A stretch of DNA of 64,000 bases, from NCBI RefSeq assembly GCF_014145665.1, contig NZ_JACHTD010000001.1:310001-374000 (forward strand). Reading direction: 5' to 3'. This DNA comes from Myroides sp. NP-2. GTDB taxonomy: Bacteria; Bacteroidota; Bacteroidia; Flavobacteriales; Flavobacteriaceae. This document shows positions 34,604-43,855 of the stretch, piece by piece; the first letter of the stretch is position 1, and each line of letters starts with the position of its first letter. Below the pieces are notes generated by a model. It was not told the DNA's origin. It saw nothing but the letters and a program-made list of their open reading frames with translations, and made no database searches. The position numbers were made by a program, and so were the translations under genes.

Positions 34604-35851
34604 CTATATGTTTGTTATGTGTGTTATGATCTTAGATGTTGCCTCTTTATTCGCTAGGATAAAGTCAGAACTCACCTTACTTAATTCACAACGCAAGTCA
34701 TCATTTGTTAATAACTTTGATAAATTGTTGATAAAGTCAGCTTCATTGTTAATAACTATACAACTTCCCAGTTGAATCAAGTCTTTGGCTTCTTGGAATT
34801 TCTTGTAATTAGGACCAATTAAAATGGGTACACCAAAAGTGGCAGCCTCCAATATGTTGTGTATGCCAGCGCCGAATCCTCCACCAACGTAGGCGATACT
34901 CGCATAACTATACGCTTTTGTCAATAAGCTATAAGCATCAATGAGGTAAACTTGTACATGCGTCAGATCTGTGCTTCCTGCTTGATATTGTGAATGAAGT
35001 TGCTTGGGTTTTTGAATTGATTCGTATAATTGTTTGATTTGATCGGGTTTGATATTGTGCGGAGCAAGGACTACTTTTAATTCTTGATCGGTTGTTTGAT
35101 TGATGTAATCCAGGATTATTTTCTCATCTTGCGGCCAAGAGCTTCCTACCACAAGAGTTTGTTTTGTTTTTCCATGGGTCAGCTCCTCTAAAAAAGGAAG
35201 TGTATTGTCTTGTTCTAAGATCTGACTTACTCGGTCAAAGCGCGTATCGCCCACTACCTGACTGTGGTGTATGTCTAAACTAGCGAGTAATTGTTGGGAC
35301 TGTTTGTTTTGTACAAAGAAGTATGTAAAGGCGGATAATGCCTTTCTATAAAAGCTGCCATACCATTTAAAAAACACTTGATCTGGTCGAAAAATTCCAG
35401 ACACTAAATAGGTTTCTATTCCTTGTTTTTTGAGCTGGTTGAGGTAATTCGGCCAATATTCATATTTGACAAAAAACACTTTTTCGGGATGGGTAAGTTT
35501 TAAAAAAGTCTTTGCATTTTGTTTGGTATCCATCGGAAGGTACAGGGTTGCATCTGCCAAAGCGTTGTTTTTCTTTACTTCATAACCCGATGGTGAAAAA
35601 AAGGTCAATACAATTTTATGGGTAGGGAATTGCTGTTTTAGGGCTTCCATAATCGGTAAGCCTTGTTCGTATTCTCCCAATGAGGCAACGTGAATCCAAA
35701 ATACGCGGTCTGTAGGTTGGATTTTTTGGCGTAAAATAGAAAAAGACGCTTTTCGTCCCTGAACAAATAACTTAATCTTAGTATTGAATAAAGCAACAAC
35801 AGGCAAGAAAGCCGTCGCGATATGAATAAGTAGATTGTAAAGAAATAACAT
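34604..35851 (-). CDS. waaA: 3-deoxy-D-manno-octulosonic acid transferase (Kdo transferase)
   Basis: 415 residues, the usual length. A single N-terminal membrane anchor is followed by the GT30 domain with GEYEQGLPIMEALK and the SPSGYEV motif, then a GT-B C-terminal half with VVGSSWPQDE and YVGGGFGAGIHNILEAATFGVP, where the donor CMP-Kdo would bind. It adds Kdo to the lipid A precursor on the inner face of the inner membrane. It is divergent from the aminotransferase gene at 36016. Confidence 0.93.
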   Translation of the reverse strand: MLFLYNLLIHIATAFLPVVALFNTKIKLFVQGRKASFSILRQKIQPTDRVFWIHVASLGEYEQGLPIMEALKQQFPTHKIVLTFFSPSGYEVKKNNALADATLYLPMDTKQNAKTFLKLTHPEKVFFVKYEYWPNYLNQLKKQGIETYLVSGIFRPDQVFFKWYGSFYRKALSAFTYFFVQNKQSQQLLASLDIHHSQVVGDTRFDRVSQILEQDNTLPFLEELTHGKTKQTLVVGSSWPQDEKIILDYINQTTDQELKVVLAPHNIKPDQIKQLYESIQKPKQLHSQYQAGSTDLTHVQVYLIDAYSLLTKAYSYASIAYVGGGFGAGIHNILEAATFGVPILIGPNYKKFQEAKDLIQLGSCIVINNEADFINNLSKLLTNDDLRCELSKVSSDFILANKEATSKIITHITNI

Positions 35852-36015
35852 ATAGAATAGTTTATCTAGCGAAATTACACTTCTTTTAGTAAAGAAAAGA
35901 TTTTTGAAGTAAAGAAATTAGTATTTTTGTGGTTGTAAAACATATCGATAACCAAGTTATTTTGCCCCAAAACAATAAGAGGAGCAGGAGACTTAGAGAT
36001 ACTAAATCCAAGGCG

Positions 36016-37146
36016 ATGAAACAAATTCAAATGGTTGACTTAAAAAGTCAATATGAAGGAATTAAAGAAGAAGTAAATCAATCGTTCCAAGAAGTGTTAG
36101 AAACTTCGGCATTTATCAATGGCCCACAAGTACACACTTTTCAAGCGAATTTAGAGCAGTATTTAGGAGTGAAGCACGTTATTCCTTGTGCAAATGGAAC
36201 AGATGCATTGCAAATTGCAATGATGGGGCTAGGGTTACAGCCTGGTGATGAGGTGATTACTGCAGATTTTACTTTTGCTGCTACAGTTGAGGTAATTGCA
36301 TTATTGCAACTAACACCCGTATTGGTTGACGTTTGTCCTGATAGTTTGAATATCTCTGTAGATGCAATTAAAAAAGCGATTACACCTAAAACAAAAGCGA
36401 TTGTTCCAGTGCATTTATTTGGGCAAGTAGCTAATATGGAAGAAATCATGAATATTGCAGCGGAACACAATTTATTTGTGATTGAAGACAATGCACAAGG
36501 GATTGGAGCTAGCTATACGTTTTCTGATGGTAGAAAAGTGAAAACAGGTGGGATTGCACACGTTGGAGCAACGTCTTTCTTCCCTTCTAAAAACTTAGGT
36601 TGTTATGGAGATGGTGGTGCTATTTTTACAAATGACGACGCTTTAGCTCATATTATTCGCGGTATAGTAAACCACGGAATGTACGAGCGCTACCACCACG
36701 ATGTAGTTGGAGTAAATTCGCGTTTAGACAGTTTACAAGCAGCGGTGTTGAATGCGAAATTACCGCGTTTAGACCAGTATAATACAGCAAGGAGAGCAGC
36801 AGCTACTCAGTATTCTGCAGCTTTGGCTAATCATCCAAACATCATTACACCAAAAGTAACAGGTGACCAAGACAGCCATGTGTTCCACCAATATACATTG
36901 CGTATTGTCAATGCAGATCGCAATGCTTTAATGGCGCACTTACAGTCAAAGGGAATTCCTTGTGCGATTTACTATCCAATTCCTTTACACAATCAAAAGG
37001 CTTACTTGGATCCACGTTACAAAGAAGAAGATTTCCCAGTTACGAATCAATTGGTGAAGGAAGTATTGTCTCTGCCAATGCATTCTGAGCTTGAGGAAGA
37101 TCAAATTGCATTTATTACAGAGGAGATTAAAGCGTTTTTCGCCTAA
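36016..37146 (+). CDS. DegT/DnrJ/EryC1/StrS-family sugar aminotransferase
   Basis: 376 residues from the ATG at 36016, just before the conserved KQIQMVDLKSQY start. An in-frame GTG at 35929 can be excluded because it overlaps the likely -7 box TATTTTTG (35923-35930). The PLP fold is clear: CANGTDALQIAM, EDNAQGIGA with the Asp that contacts the pyridine, and SFFPSKNLGCYGDGGA with the Schiff-base Lys. Such enzymes transaminate keto-sugar nucleotides for LPS, O-antigen or capsule, which fits its place next to kdtA. A WbpE-like role is possible; the sugar is not certain. Confidence 0.88.
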   Translation: MKQIQMVDLKSQYEGIKEEVNQSFQEVLETSAFINGPQVHTFQANLEQYLGVKHVIPCANGTDALQIAMMGLGLQPGDEVITADFTFAATVEVIALLQLTPVLVDVCPDSLNISVDAIKKAITPKTKAIVPVHLFGQVANMEEIMNIAAEHNLFVIEDNAQGIGASYTFSDGRKVKTGGIAHVGATSFFPSKNLGCYGDGGAIFTNDDALAHIIRGIVNHGMYERYHHDVVGVNSRLDSLQAAVLNAKLPRLDQYNTARRAAATQYSAALANHPNIITPKVTGDQDSHVFHQYTLRIVNADRNALMAHLQSKGIPCAIYYPIPLHNQKAYLDPRYKEEDFPVTNQLVKEVLSLPMHSELEEDQIAFITEEIKAFFA

Positions 37147-37164
37147 TCGTTTCAAAAGAAGTAT

Positions 37165-37195
37165 AAAAAAAGCCTTGAGTGATCAAGGCTTTTTT
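37165..37195. terminator. Bidirectional terminator between the aminotransferase and the MFS pump
   Basis: Stem GCCTTGA / TCAAGGC with a GTGA loop, flanked by A and T runs. Confidence 0.85.
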
Positions 37196-37199
37196 GCGT

Positions 37200-38381
37200 T
37201 TATATTCTTTTGGTTGTTGTATTAATCAATAACGAACACAGGGCACAAGCGGCCAAGGATAAGGCTACAATGGGCATGGATCCGTTGTTTAAGGTATTCA
37301 GCAGTACCGAGGTTAAAAAGGTAAAGGCTAATTGAGACGCACCGAAAAGGGCAGAGGCAATTCCGGATTCTGCTTTAAATGGCGAAAGGGCCAATGTAGT
37401 AGATGTAGGGAAGAGCATTCCTAAGGGCAGTACAAAAAAGAAAAGGGGTACAAGCTGGTAATAAATCGATGCTTCTATCAAAATAAATCCAAGTAATAGA
37501 AGGGCAGCAATCAGCTGTATGCTCGTTCCTAAGGTGATGATTTGTTTAGGTTCTAGACGTTTTCTCAAAAAAGAAGAGGTAAGGAATGAGCCCAACATCA
37601 ATCCGCAAGAATTCACCATAAAAACAAGGCTAAAAGCACTGCTGCTCAATCCCCCTACTTCCATTACTAAAACGGGTGAATTGGAAATATAGAGCATCAA
37701 GCAACTGAAGGCAATACTCCCAATAAGGGTATAGGTGATAAATGTTTTGTTTTCAAATAACTTGATATAGTTTTGGGCGATTGACTTAACTTCTAGCGTA
37801 GGTAGGCGATTCGAAAAGTCTTCTTTTAGGAAGGTAAACGTCATTGCAATACTGAATAGCGCAAATAACCCCATAGCGGTAAAAATATGCGGCCAATCGT
37901 AGTGTTCCAATACTGCATTTCCAAGGATGGGCGCAACAATAGGAGCAATGCCTCCTACGAGTGCCAAGATGCTGAATATTTTTAGGGTTTTGTCTTTGTC
38001 AAAACGCTTGTTTACAATAGAGCGTGCAATGACTAGTCCACCGCTACTTCCAAAGGCTTGTAAAAAGCGATACACCCACATCATTTTTATATCTGTGACA
38101 TAAAGACAAGCAAAAGAGGTGAGGATAAAAATGCTTAGCGAAAGGATAATCGGTTTTTTCGCCCCATATTTATCCGAAATTGGCCCCCAAAAGAGTTGAC
38201 CTACAGCCAAACCCCCTAAGAATGTTGACAAGGAAACTTGAACATAGCTAACCTCGGTTTGTAGATCGGCTGCTATTTTAGTAAAAGCAGGTAAATACAT
38301 GTCAATGGCTAATGGTCCTAATGCTGTAAGACTCGCCAAGGTAAAAATTAATACCCACTCTTGAAGTGATAATTTCTCCAC
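37200..38381 (-). CDS. MFS multidrug exporter, Bcr/CflA family
   Basis: 393 residues with twelve hydrophobic segments. The motif GLAVGQLFWGPISDKYGAKK (loop 2-3) and the first helix ASLTALGPLAIDMYLPAF are typical of the Bcr/CflA drug:H+ antiporters (DHA1). It would export drugs or metabolites using the proton gradient; substrates are unknown. It lies downstream of fabD on the same strand but is separated by a hairpin. Confidence 0.85.
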   Translation of the reverse strand: MEKLSLQEWVLIFTLASLTALGPLAIDMYLPAFTKIAADLQTEVSYVQVSLSTFLGGLAVGQLFWGPISDKYGAKKPIILSLSIFILTSFACLYVTDIKMMWVYRFLQAFGSSGGLVIARSIVNKRFDKDKTLKIFSILALVGGIAPIVAPILGNAVLEHYDWPHIFTAMGLFALFSIAMTFTFLKEDFSNRLPTLEVKSIAQNYIKLFENKTFITYTLIGSIAFSCLMLYISNSPVLVMEVGGLSSSAFSLVFMVNSCGLMLGSFLTSSFLRKRLEPKQIITLGTSIQLIAALLLLGFILIEASIYYQLVPLFFFVLPLGMLFPTSTTLALSPFKAESGIASALFGASQLAFTFLTSVLLNTLNNGSMPIVALSLAACALCSLLINTTTKRI

Positions 38382-38399
38382 AATTTATAATGAAATAGA

Positions 38400-38434
38400 A
38401 AATCCTTGATGTTTTGGGATCAAGGATTTTTTGT
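38400..38434 (-). terminator. Hairpin terminator after fabD
   Basis: Stem AAATCCTTGAT / ATCAAGGATTT with an eight-base loop. The T run is longer on the plus strand, but the only gene that needs ending here is fabD on the minus strand, so the assignment is moderate. Confidence 0.55.
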
Positions 38435-38450
38435 ATTGTTAATTGATTTT

Positions 38451-39323
38451 TTAGCTATTGAATGTTTCAGCGTCTTTGTCAATTTTCTTGATTAAGCCTG
38501 TTAACACTTTTCCAGGGCCTACTTCTGTAAAGCTAGTAGCTCCGTCAGCAATCATTTGTTGAATGGATTGCGTCCATTTTACAGGTGCAGTTAGCTGTAC
38601 AATTAAGTTCTTTTTGATTACCTCAGGGTCATTTACAGCAGCTGCAGGTACATTTTGATATACGGGACAACTTGGTTGGTTAAATGTAGTTGCTTCAATT
38701 GCAGCAGCTAATTCAGCACGTGCAGGTTCCATCATTGGCGAGTGGAAACCACCACCAACAGGAAGTAATAGTGCTCTTTTTGCGCCGGCTTCTTTTAATT
38801 TTTCACAGGCTTGTTCTACTGCTCCTGTTTCACCAGAAATAACCAATTGACCAGGGCAGTTGTAATTCGCAGCAACCACTACGCCATCAATCTCCTTGCA
38901 TACTTGTTCTACGATTGCATCATCTAAACCTAATACAGCAGCCATGGTAGAAGGAGTGATTTCACATGCTTTTTGCATTGCCAGGGCGCGTTGAGAAACT
39001 AAACGCAAGCCATCTTCAAAAGCTAAAGTCCCATTGGCAACTAAAGCAGAGAATTCGCCTAATGAATGTCCAGCAACCATCTCCGGCTTAAAGTTTTCGA
39101 TTGTTTTAGCTAAAATCACCGAATGTAAAAATACAGCAGGCTGCGTAACTTTTGTTTCTTTTAATTGTTCTGCAGTTCCTTCAAACATAATGGCTGTAAT
39201 ATCGAAGCCAAGAATGTCATTTGCTTTGTCGAATAACTCTTTTGCAATCGGCGAGCTTTCGTATAAATCTTTACCCATTCCTGTGAATTGAGCACCTTGA
39301 CCAGGGAAAACGTATGCTTTCAT
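38451..39323 (-). CDS. fabD: Malonyl-CoA:ACP transacylase
   Basis: 290 residues from the ATG at 39323, which starts directly at the conserved AYVFPGQGAQ; a longer frame back to 39404 would add a 27-residue non-conserved leader that runs through a -7-like box (TATTTTTG, minus strand 39361-39354). The nucleophile is Ser87 in GHSLGE, and the catalytic His lies in GGGFHSPMM. It moves malonyl groups from CoA to acyl carrier protein for fatty acid synthesis. It is a single-gene unit between two terminators. Confidence 0.93.
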   Translation of the reverse strand: MKAYVFPGQGAQFTGMGKDLYESSPIAKELFDKANDILGFDITAIMFEGTAEQLKETKVTQPAVFLHSVILAKTIENFKPEMVAGHSLGEFSALVANGTLAFEDGLRLVSQRALAMQKACEITPSTMAAVLGLDDAIVEQVCKEIDGVVVAANYNCPGQLVISGETGAVEQACEKLKEAGAKRALLLPVGGGFHSPMMEPARAELAAAIEATTFNQPSCPVYQNVPAAAVNDPEVIKKNLIVQLTAPVKWTQSIQQMIADGATSFTEVGPGKVLTGLIKKIDKDAETFNS

Positions 39324-39392
39324 ATGTATAGTATTAATATATAGGTTCGGGGGCAAAAATAAGGTATTTTTCTTAGTTAAACGAAAAGGAAT

Positions 39393-39423
39393 AAAAAAAG
39401 CCACCTAAACATAGGTGGCTTTT
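39393..39423 (-). terminator. Terminator between ppiD and fabD
   Basis: Perfect stem AAAGCCACCTA / TAGGTGGCTTT with a four-base loop and a T run on the minus strand. Confidence 0.85.
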
Positions 39424-39431
39424 GGTATGAT

Positions 39432-41525
39432 TTATTGGATAATTCCAATGCGATTGTCTTTAATTTTTGCTTGATCTTTTAAAGCTTGTAATGCTTTACT
39501 CGAAGCACTTGCGCGAACTACGTTATCCGTTTTTGTTCTGTAGCTATTATAGTGATCTAATTCTGGTGCAGGATTAATTCTCGTTGTTTTTACCATGTAA
39601 ACTCCTTTAATACCATCGATCAATTTTGAGTTTTGGTTTACAGGTGTTCCAAATGCAGTACCTACTACTAATGGTTCGTTTCCGATATTTGTAATTAATG
39701 GATTTTGTCTTGTTACATCCATGATTACTGCAACAGAAGCATTGGTTTGTTTTGATACTTCTTCAACGGTTGAAGCAGTCATTTTTTGTCTGATGATTAC
39801 TGCTTTTTTCTCGTTCATTAAAATAGGTTCTACTATTTTTCTAGCCTCTTTAATCGGCAATAAACCAGTATCGTTTTTCGACGTTAATTTTGCAATGATG
39901 TATCCGTCAGGAATATCAAAACGCTTCACATCTCCGTCTTTAGAATCTTTGTTAAATGTCCATGAAACGATTTCGCTTCTAGATCCAACTGCTTGTAAGT
40001 ACTCGTCAAAAGGACGAACAGTTACATCTTGTTGAACGATTGCATTTGCTTTTTCTGCTTCTGCCACAAAGTTAGCTGTGCTCGCTGCAGATTCAATTGC
40101 TGTTGCTTTTGCGAATGTTTCATCAGCAGTCGTTTCAGAAGCTTCTACTTTTCTAGCTAAAGTAGCAATTTGTACTCCTTCAGACTTTCCTAACACTTGA
40201 ATCACGTGGAAACCATAATTTGTTTCTACAACACCTATTTTACCAGGGGCATTGTTGAAAATGAAATCTTCGAATGGTTTCACCATTTGACCTTTGGCAA
40301 TATCTTCGTATTTACCTCCGTTCGCTTTTGATCCTGGATCTTCTGATTCAGCACTTGCTAATTCAGCAAAGTTAGCAGCAGTAGCTTTTTTCAAAATTTC
40401 GTCTGCTTTAGCTTTAGCTTCTTCTTTTGTTCTTGTTGCTGCACTTTGTGGTGCCCCAGCATAAGAAATCAAAATGTGAGCTGCGTTTACTCGAGCACCT
40501 GGTTTTTTACCTACGATACGAGAAATACAGTAGTGGTCATTAAATAAATAAGGACCGAATACTTCTCCTGCTTGAAGGTTGTATAGTTGTTCTTGGTACT
40601 CTAATGGTAGATCTTTTTTCGCGTAGTATACACTGTCAAATTTCACATCAGAATTCGCGTTAACGAAAGCAGCTAAGTCTTTAGTTGCTTTAAATCCTGG
40701 GATTGTATCGTTCTTTTTTGTTTCCGCATTGTACTGCACTGTAGGTAGTAAAAATGCTTCTACTTTTTCTTTGATCTCTTCTTTGTCTTTGTCTGACGGT
40801 TTGTTCTCGATGTAAGCGTAAGTCAATTCACGTGTAGGTTCAGATTTGAATCTATTTTCGTGTTTTTTCATGTAGCTAACGATTTCATCATCGCTTACTT
40901 TAGCTTCGTCATCGTTGATAGTGCTATAAGGAACCGTAACGTAATCAAAAGTTACTTTGCTGTTTTCTCCTTGGTATGAGTATTTCGCTTCTGTTTGAGT
41001 AGTGTAAATACCACCTTTAACCATAGCGTTATACATTTGTTGTAAACCAAATTTCTCTAGTTCAACTTCGTAATTTAACCAAGCTTGCCATTGCTCAGGA
41101 CCGGCTTGTTTCATTGCCATCACCCAAGCGTTAAACTTAGCCATGTCAAATTGTCCCAATTGATTTTGGAACTCAGGACTATTAGCAAACATAGGGTTGG
41201 TTTTCACTACGTTTATTAATTGGTCTTTTCCAATTTGCAAACCTAATTTTTCGAATTCGGTTTGTAGCAGTATATTATTCACTTCGTTATTCCAAACCAT
41301 TTGAAAGGCTTGATTTCTGCTCATTTGATTCCCTTGCTCTGCTTGGGAAACTTTTTGCTGAAAGACTTGCGTATTGATGTCCTCACCATTCACGCTTCCA
41401 ATATTTCTCGAAGTATCAGCACCACCGCTTCTAACTACGTCTCCAATAACGAATGCTAATAACGCAATACCAATTACTGCAATTAACAGCGCCGACTTTT
41501 GTCTAATTTTTGATAAAACTGCCAT
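39432..41525 (-). CDS. PpiD/SurA-like membrane-anchored peptidyl-prolyl isomerase
   Basis: 697 residues. One membrane anchor at about 12-33 follows a short Lys-rich N-terminus. SurA_N-like helices come next, then a parvulin rotamase domain at about 345-450 (VNAAHILISYAG ... KANGGKYEDIAKGQMVKPFE ... PGKIGVVETNYGFHVIQV). A second, degenerate chaperone half follows. It is a periplasmic folding helper for outer membrane and secreted proteins. A TATTTTCG box lies just upstream (41566-41559, minus). The 41526-41809 gap otherwise holds only the terminator of the lptC operon. Confidence 0.88.
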   Translation of the reverse strand: MAVLSKIRQKSALLIAVIGIALLAFVIGDVVRSGGADTSRNIGSVNGEDINTQVFQQKVSQAEQGNQMSRNQAFQMVWNNEVNNILLQTEFEKLGLQIGKDQLINVVKTNPMFANSPEFQNQLGQFDMAKFNAWVMAMKQAGPEQWQAWLNYEVELEKFGLQQMYNAMVKGGIYTTQTEAKYSYQGENSKVTFDYVTVPYSTINDDEAKVSDDEIVSYMKKHENRFKSEPTRELTYAYIENKPSDKDKEEIKEKVEAFLLPTVQYNAETKKNDTIPGFKATKDLAAFVNANSDVKFDSVYYAKKDLPLEYQEQLYNLQAGEVFGPYLFNDHYCISRIVGKKPGARVNAAHILISYAGAPQSAATRTKEEAKAKADEILKKATAANFAELASAESEDPGSKANGGKYEDIAKGQMVKPFEDFIFNNAPGKIGVVETNYGFHVIQVLGKSEGVQIATLARKVEASETTADETFAKATAIESAASTANFVAEAEKANAIVQQDVTVRPFDEYLQAVGSRSEIVSWTFNKDSKDGDVKRFDIPDGYIIAKLTSKNDTGLLPIKEARKIVEPILMNEKKAVIIRQKMTASTVEEVSKQTNASVAVIMDVTRQNPLITNIGNEPLVVGTAFGTPVNQNSKLIDGIKGVYMVKTTRINPAPELDHYNSYRTKTDNVVRASASSKALQALKDQAKIKDNRIGIIQ

Positions 41526-41751
41526 GTTTTTTTATTATGTGTAATTTTTTTCAGAGAGCGAAAATACAATTATCTCTTTAATAATAAAAGGGGTAAACCC
41601 ATTATTTTGAAGAAAGAATGCCTTTCTCAATGAATTTTACTGTTAAAAAATAAAATTTTTTACTTAAAGCTTGATTCTAGCTCGTAAAAATCAGTCTTTA
41701 GGTAAGGGAAAAAGATAAAATTATAAAAAATAATAGACAAGCGAATGCACA

Positions 41752-41788
41752 AAAAAAAATCGTCTAGCTATATATTGCTCGACGATTT
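41752..41788 (-). terminator. Terminator of the coaX-OMP-lptC operon
   Basis: Stem AAATCGTC-AGC / GCT-GACGATTT with one mismatch, followed by nine T on the minus strand. Confidence 0.75.
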
Positions 41789-41809
41789 CTTGATATTTTG
41801 TATTGAAAG

Positions 41810-42010
41810 TTATTTTTTCTTGTAGTGATCTACCATTCGCTTACTGTATTTTCTTCTGAAGAAAAACATGAAAATACACAAAGCGGCGGCGGCAAAACTC
41901 AACCAATAGGCTGAGAAAGGTTCATTTACTGCAATTTTTGTGATTGCGTCATATATGAATAGACCGGCAATGAATAGGTAAAGGAACGGTATAATTTGTA
42001 GTGCTTTCAT
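41810..42010 (-). CDS. Small two-helix membrane protein
   Basis: 66 residues with two hydrophobic segments (about 5-22 and 34-50) and a basic C-terminus rich in Lys and Arg. It follows lptC by 3 bases and is the last gene before the operon terminator, so it is almost surely translated with lptC. I recognise no family; a role near the LPS export or other envelope machinery is only a guess from its place. Confidence 0.65.
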   Translation of the reverse strand: MKALQIIPFLYLFIAGLFIYDAITKIAVNEPFSAYWLSFAAAALCIFMFFFRRKYSKRMVDHYKKK

Positions 42011-42013
42011 AAT

Positions 42014-42577
42014 CTAGTTTTCTTTTTTAATACTTTCTGCGTAGCTGTTTCTAGCTTTAATTACGTTGAGTTTTCCATCAAAATCAACGCCTACGCCTTG
42101 GGTAAAGTTTTCTTTGTCTGTCGACGCTTTATATTTTCCGTTGGTGTAAAACCAATCGCGCTTTTGATCGTAATACAGCTGATCTGACTCGAGCTTTTTA
42201 TTGTCGTGGGTGGTAATAACCACATTGCCTTTTAAATCTACAAGCTCAGTTGTAGTATACTGAATAGCATAATCCGCTACAACTGTATTTTTATTGTTGG
42301 ATTCGTCAAAGAACGTTAAGTGTATACCCTCAGGAAATTCAGTAAACTTGTATTTTACCGTGGAGTAATCGAGCATTTTTTTGCTCACTAGAATGGCTTT
42401 AACTCTTCCTGAATCTACAAATTGACCTTGCATATTCTCCGCGATTCCCGCAGGATAAAACGGTGCTTTGTTGTGTATTTTTTGAATATCTCTAAAATTG
42501 CTTTCACAAGACAACAAGCTAAGGACACAAAGTCCTAAAAGAATAAAAGGTGTTTTCTTAGTGAATAACATGCGCAA
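42014..42577 (-). CDS. lptC: LPS export component LptC-like lipoprotein
   Basis: 187 residues. The N-terminus looks like a lipoprotein signal (VLSLLSC), whereas E. coli LptC keeps an uncleaved anchor. The body has the LptC/OstA pattern: FTEFPEGIHLTFFD, then VVADYAIQYTTTELVDLKGNVVI and LESDQLYYDQKRDWFYTNGKY, beta strands that form the jelly-roll bridge for LPS transport. It sits 6 bases after the upstream outer membrane protein gene. Confidence 0.82.
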   Translation of the reverse strand: MRMLFTKKTPFILLGLCVLSLLSCESNFRDIQKIHNKAPFYPAGIAENMQGQFVDSGRVKAILVSKKMLDYSTVKYKFTEFPEGIHLTFFDESNNKNTVVADYAIQYTTTELVDLKGNVVITTHDNKKLESDQLYYDQKRDWFYTNGKYKASTDKENFTQGVGVDFDGKLNVIKARNSYAESIKKEN

Positions 42578-42583
42578 ACGGGA

Positions 42584-43855
42584 TTAGTCAAATTTACGTT
42601 TCATAAACCAGAAATCGTTCAAAGATAAACCAATCGATAAGTTGAAATAGTTTTCTTTGATCAATCCACTGCTTTTTGTTCCTCTGTTTCCGTATTCAAG
42701 CCCGATATTTACATTCGATAAGGTGCGTCCAAATAACGGGAATCCAGCTCCAACAGATACTGCATAGTCGTCTATACTTTGATTTTTTAACTCCAATCCC
42801 GTGTTTTCATAACGGAATCCTGCGCGATATACAACGCGATCGAAATAGCTTGTAAACGAGTTGTATTTCGGGATGTAGAACCCACCAATTGCATAGCGTT
42901 TAGTATCTTTAAAGCCAGAATAAGAAGATTGATTCCAACTATTGGCTAATTTGCTGTTTTCAACATAAGTAAATTGTCCTGAAACAAACCATTTTAAATT
43001 TTCACCAATACCAGCTCCAAGAGAGAATTCTTGGGGTTTCTTTAAGTTAGTGCTCCCGTTGAAAATTTCTCTTGCGTCAACAATTCCACCATTGGCATTT
43101 AAGATTCTTAAATTCGTCAGGTTGTCCGCAGTCAGTTTGGTCTCTGGGCTATACGTTACATTTGCTTGAAAATCATAGCCTTTCAATTTTCCTTTATATT
43201 GAACCGCTCCTCGGATTTCGTATCCTTTGTAGTCAATTCTTCGCATTTCGTTTGTGCGGTACGTCAAGGCAAAACCATCTCCAGCATCAATCATGGTTAT
43301 TAAGTTCATGTGTTTGGTGTTACCAAAGAAATAGCTCGCTTGCACACCTACCTGAAAATTCTTGTTGATTTCATATCCAGCACCTAAGAAAACGCGGTTA
43401 ATTCCACCTTCTCCTTCTAGTTGATTGTTGGTGATCTGGTTGAGTTCGTTGGTTTTTACACTTTCGATTTTATATCCAACATTTGAATACGGTTGCAATC
43501 CAAAAATTACGCTGTATTTCTTAGATAGGGGTAATCCTAAAGCAAAATAATCAAGAGATTGACGTTTGATATTGTCCGAACTTTGATCCGATTTGAAATT
43601 ATAGAATTTTGAGGTACTTCCAACCGAAAAGGTCGTAGCCTTTAGTTGGCTAATAGCAGCAGGGTTCAGTAAGTTTAGGTGTAAACTATCTGAATAGACA
43701 CTATTACCTCCCATAGCTTTATATTCATTTGTACCATTGTAACCTAAATCTCCAATTCCGTAAAACGAATAAGGAGACGCAGTTCCTTGCTGAGCGAAAG
43801 CTTGAGCGGATAAAATAAGGCTAAAGCTAAGAATGATTCTTTTTATCATTTTCAA
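42584..43855 (-). CDS. Outer membrane beta-barrel protein, FadL-like
   Basis: 423 residues. A signal peptide ends near AQAFAQ. The SPYSFYGIGDLGY start and LNLLNPAAISQL recall the FadL-like hatch, and alternating aromatic strands run to the end. The last residues are KRKFD rather than a terminal Phe, which is unusual for a Bam substrate. It overlaps coaX by 29 bases and precedes lptC, an order that suggests a role in the outer membrane under shared control. I cannot name a substrate. Confidence 0.75.
   Translation of the reverse strand: MKMIKRIILSFSLILSAQAFAQQGTASPYSFYGIGDLGYNGTNEYKAMGGNSVYSDSLHLNLLNPAAISQLKATTFSVGSTSKFYNFKSDQSSDNIKRQSLDYFALGLPLSKKYSVIFGLQPYSNVGYKIESVKTNELNQITNNQLEGEGGINRVFLGAGYEINKNFQVGVQASYFFGNTKHMNLITMIDAGDGFALTYRTNEMRRIDYKGYEIRGAVQYKGKLKGYDFQANVTYSPETKLTADNLTNLRILNANGGIVDAREIFNGSTNLKKPQEFSLGAGIGENLKWFVSGQFTYVENSKLANSWNQSSYSGFKDTKRYAIGGFYIPKYNSFTSYFDRVVYRAGFRYENTGLELKNQSIDDYAVSVGAGFPLFGRTLSNVNIGLEYGNRGTKSSGLIKENYFNLSIGLSLNDFWFMKRKFD

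Noticed and set aside
34514..34755. Chromosome origin
   Set aside because: The box cluster is only DnaA-like, partly coding, and no dnaA or dnaN gene is near; kept only as a low-interest finding.
35929..36015. N-terminal extension of the aminotransferase
   Set aside because: The frame would begin inside the likely -7 box, and the family's conserved start is at 36016.
39324..39404. N-terminal extension of FabD
   Set aside because: It has no family similarity and crosses a promoter-like box; the protein family starts at AYVFPGQG.
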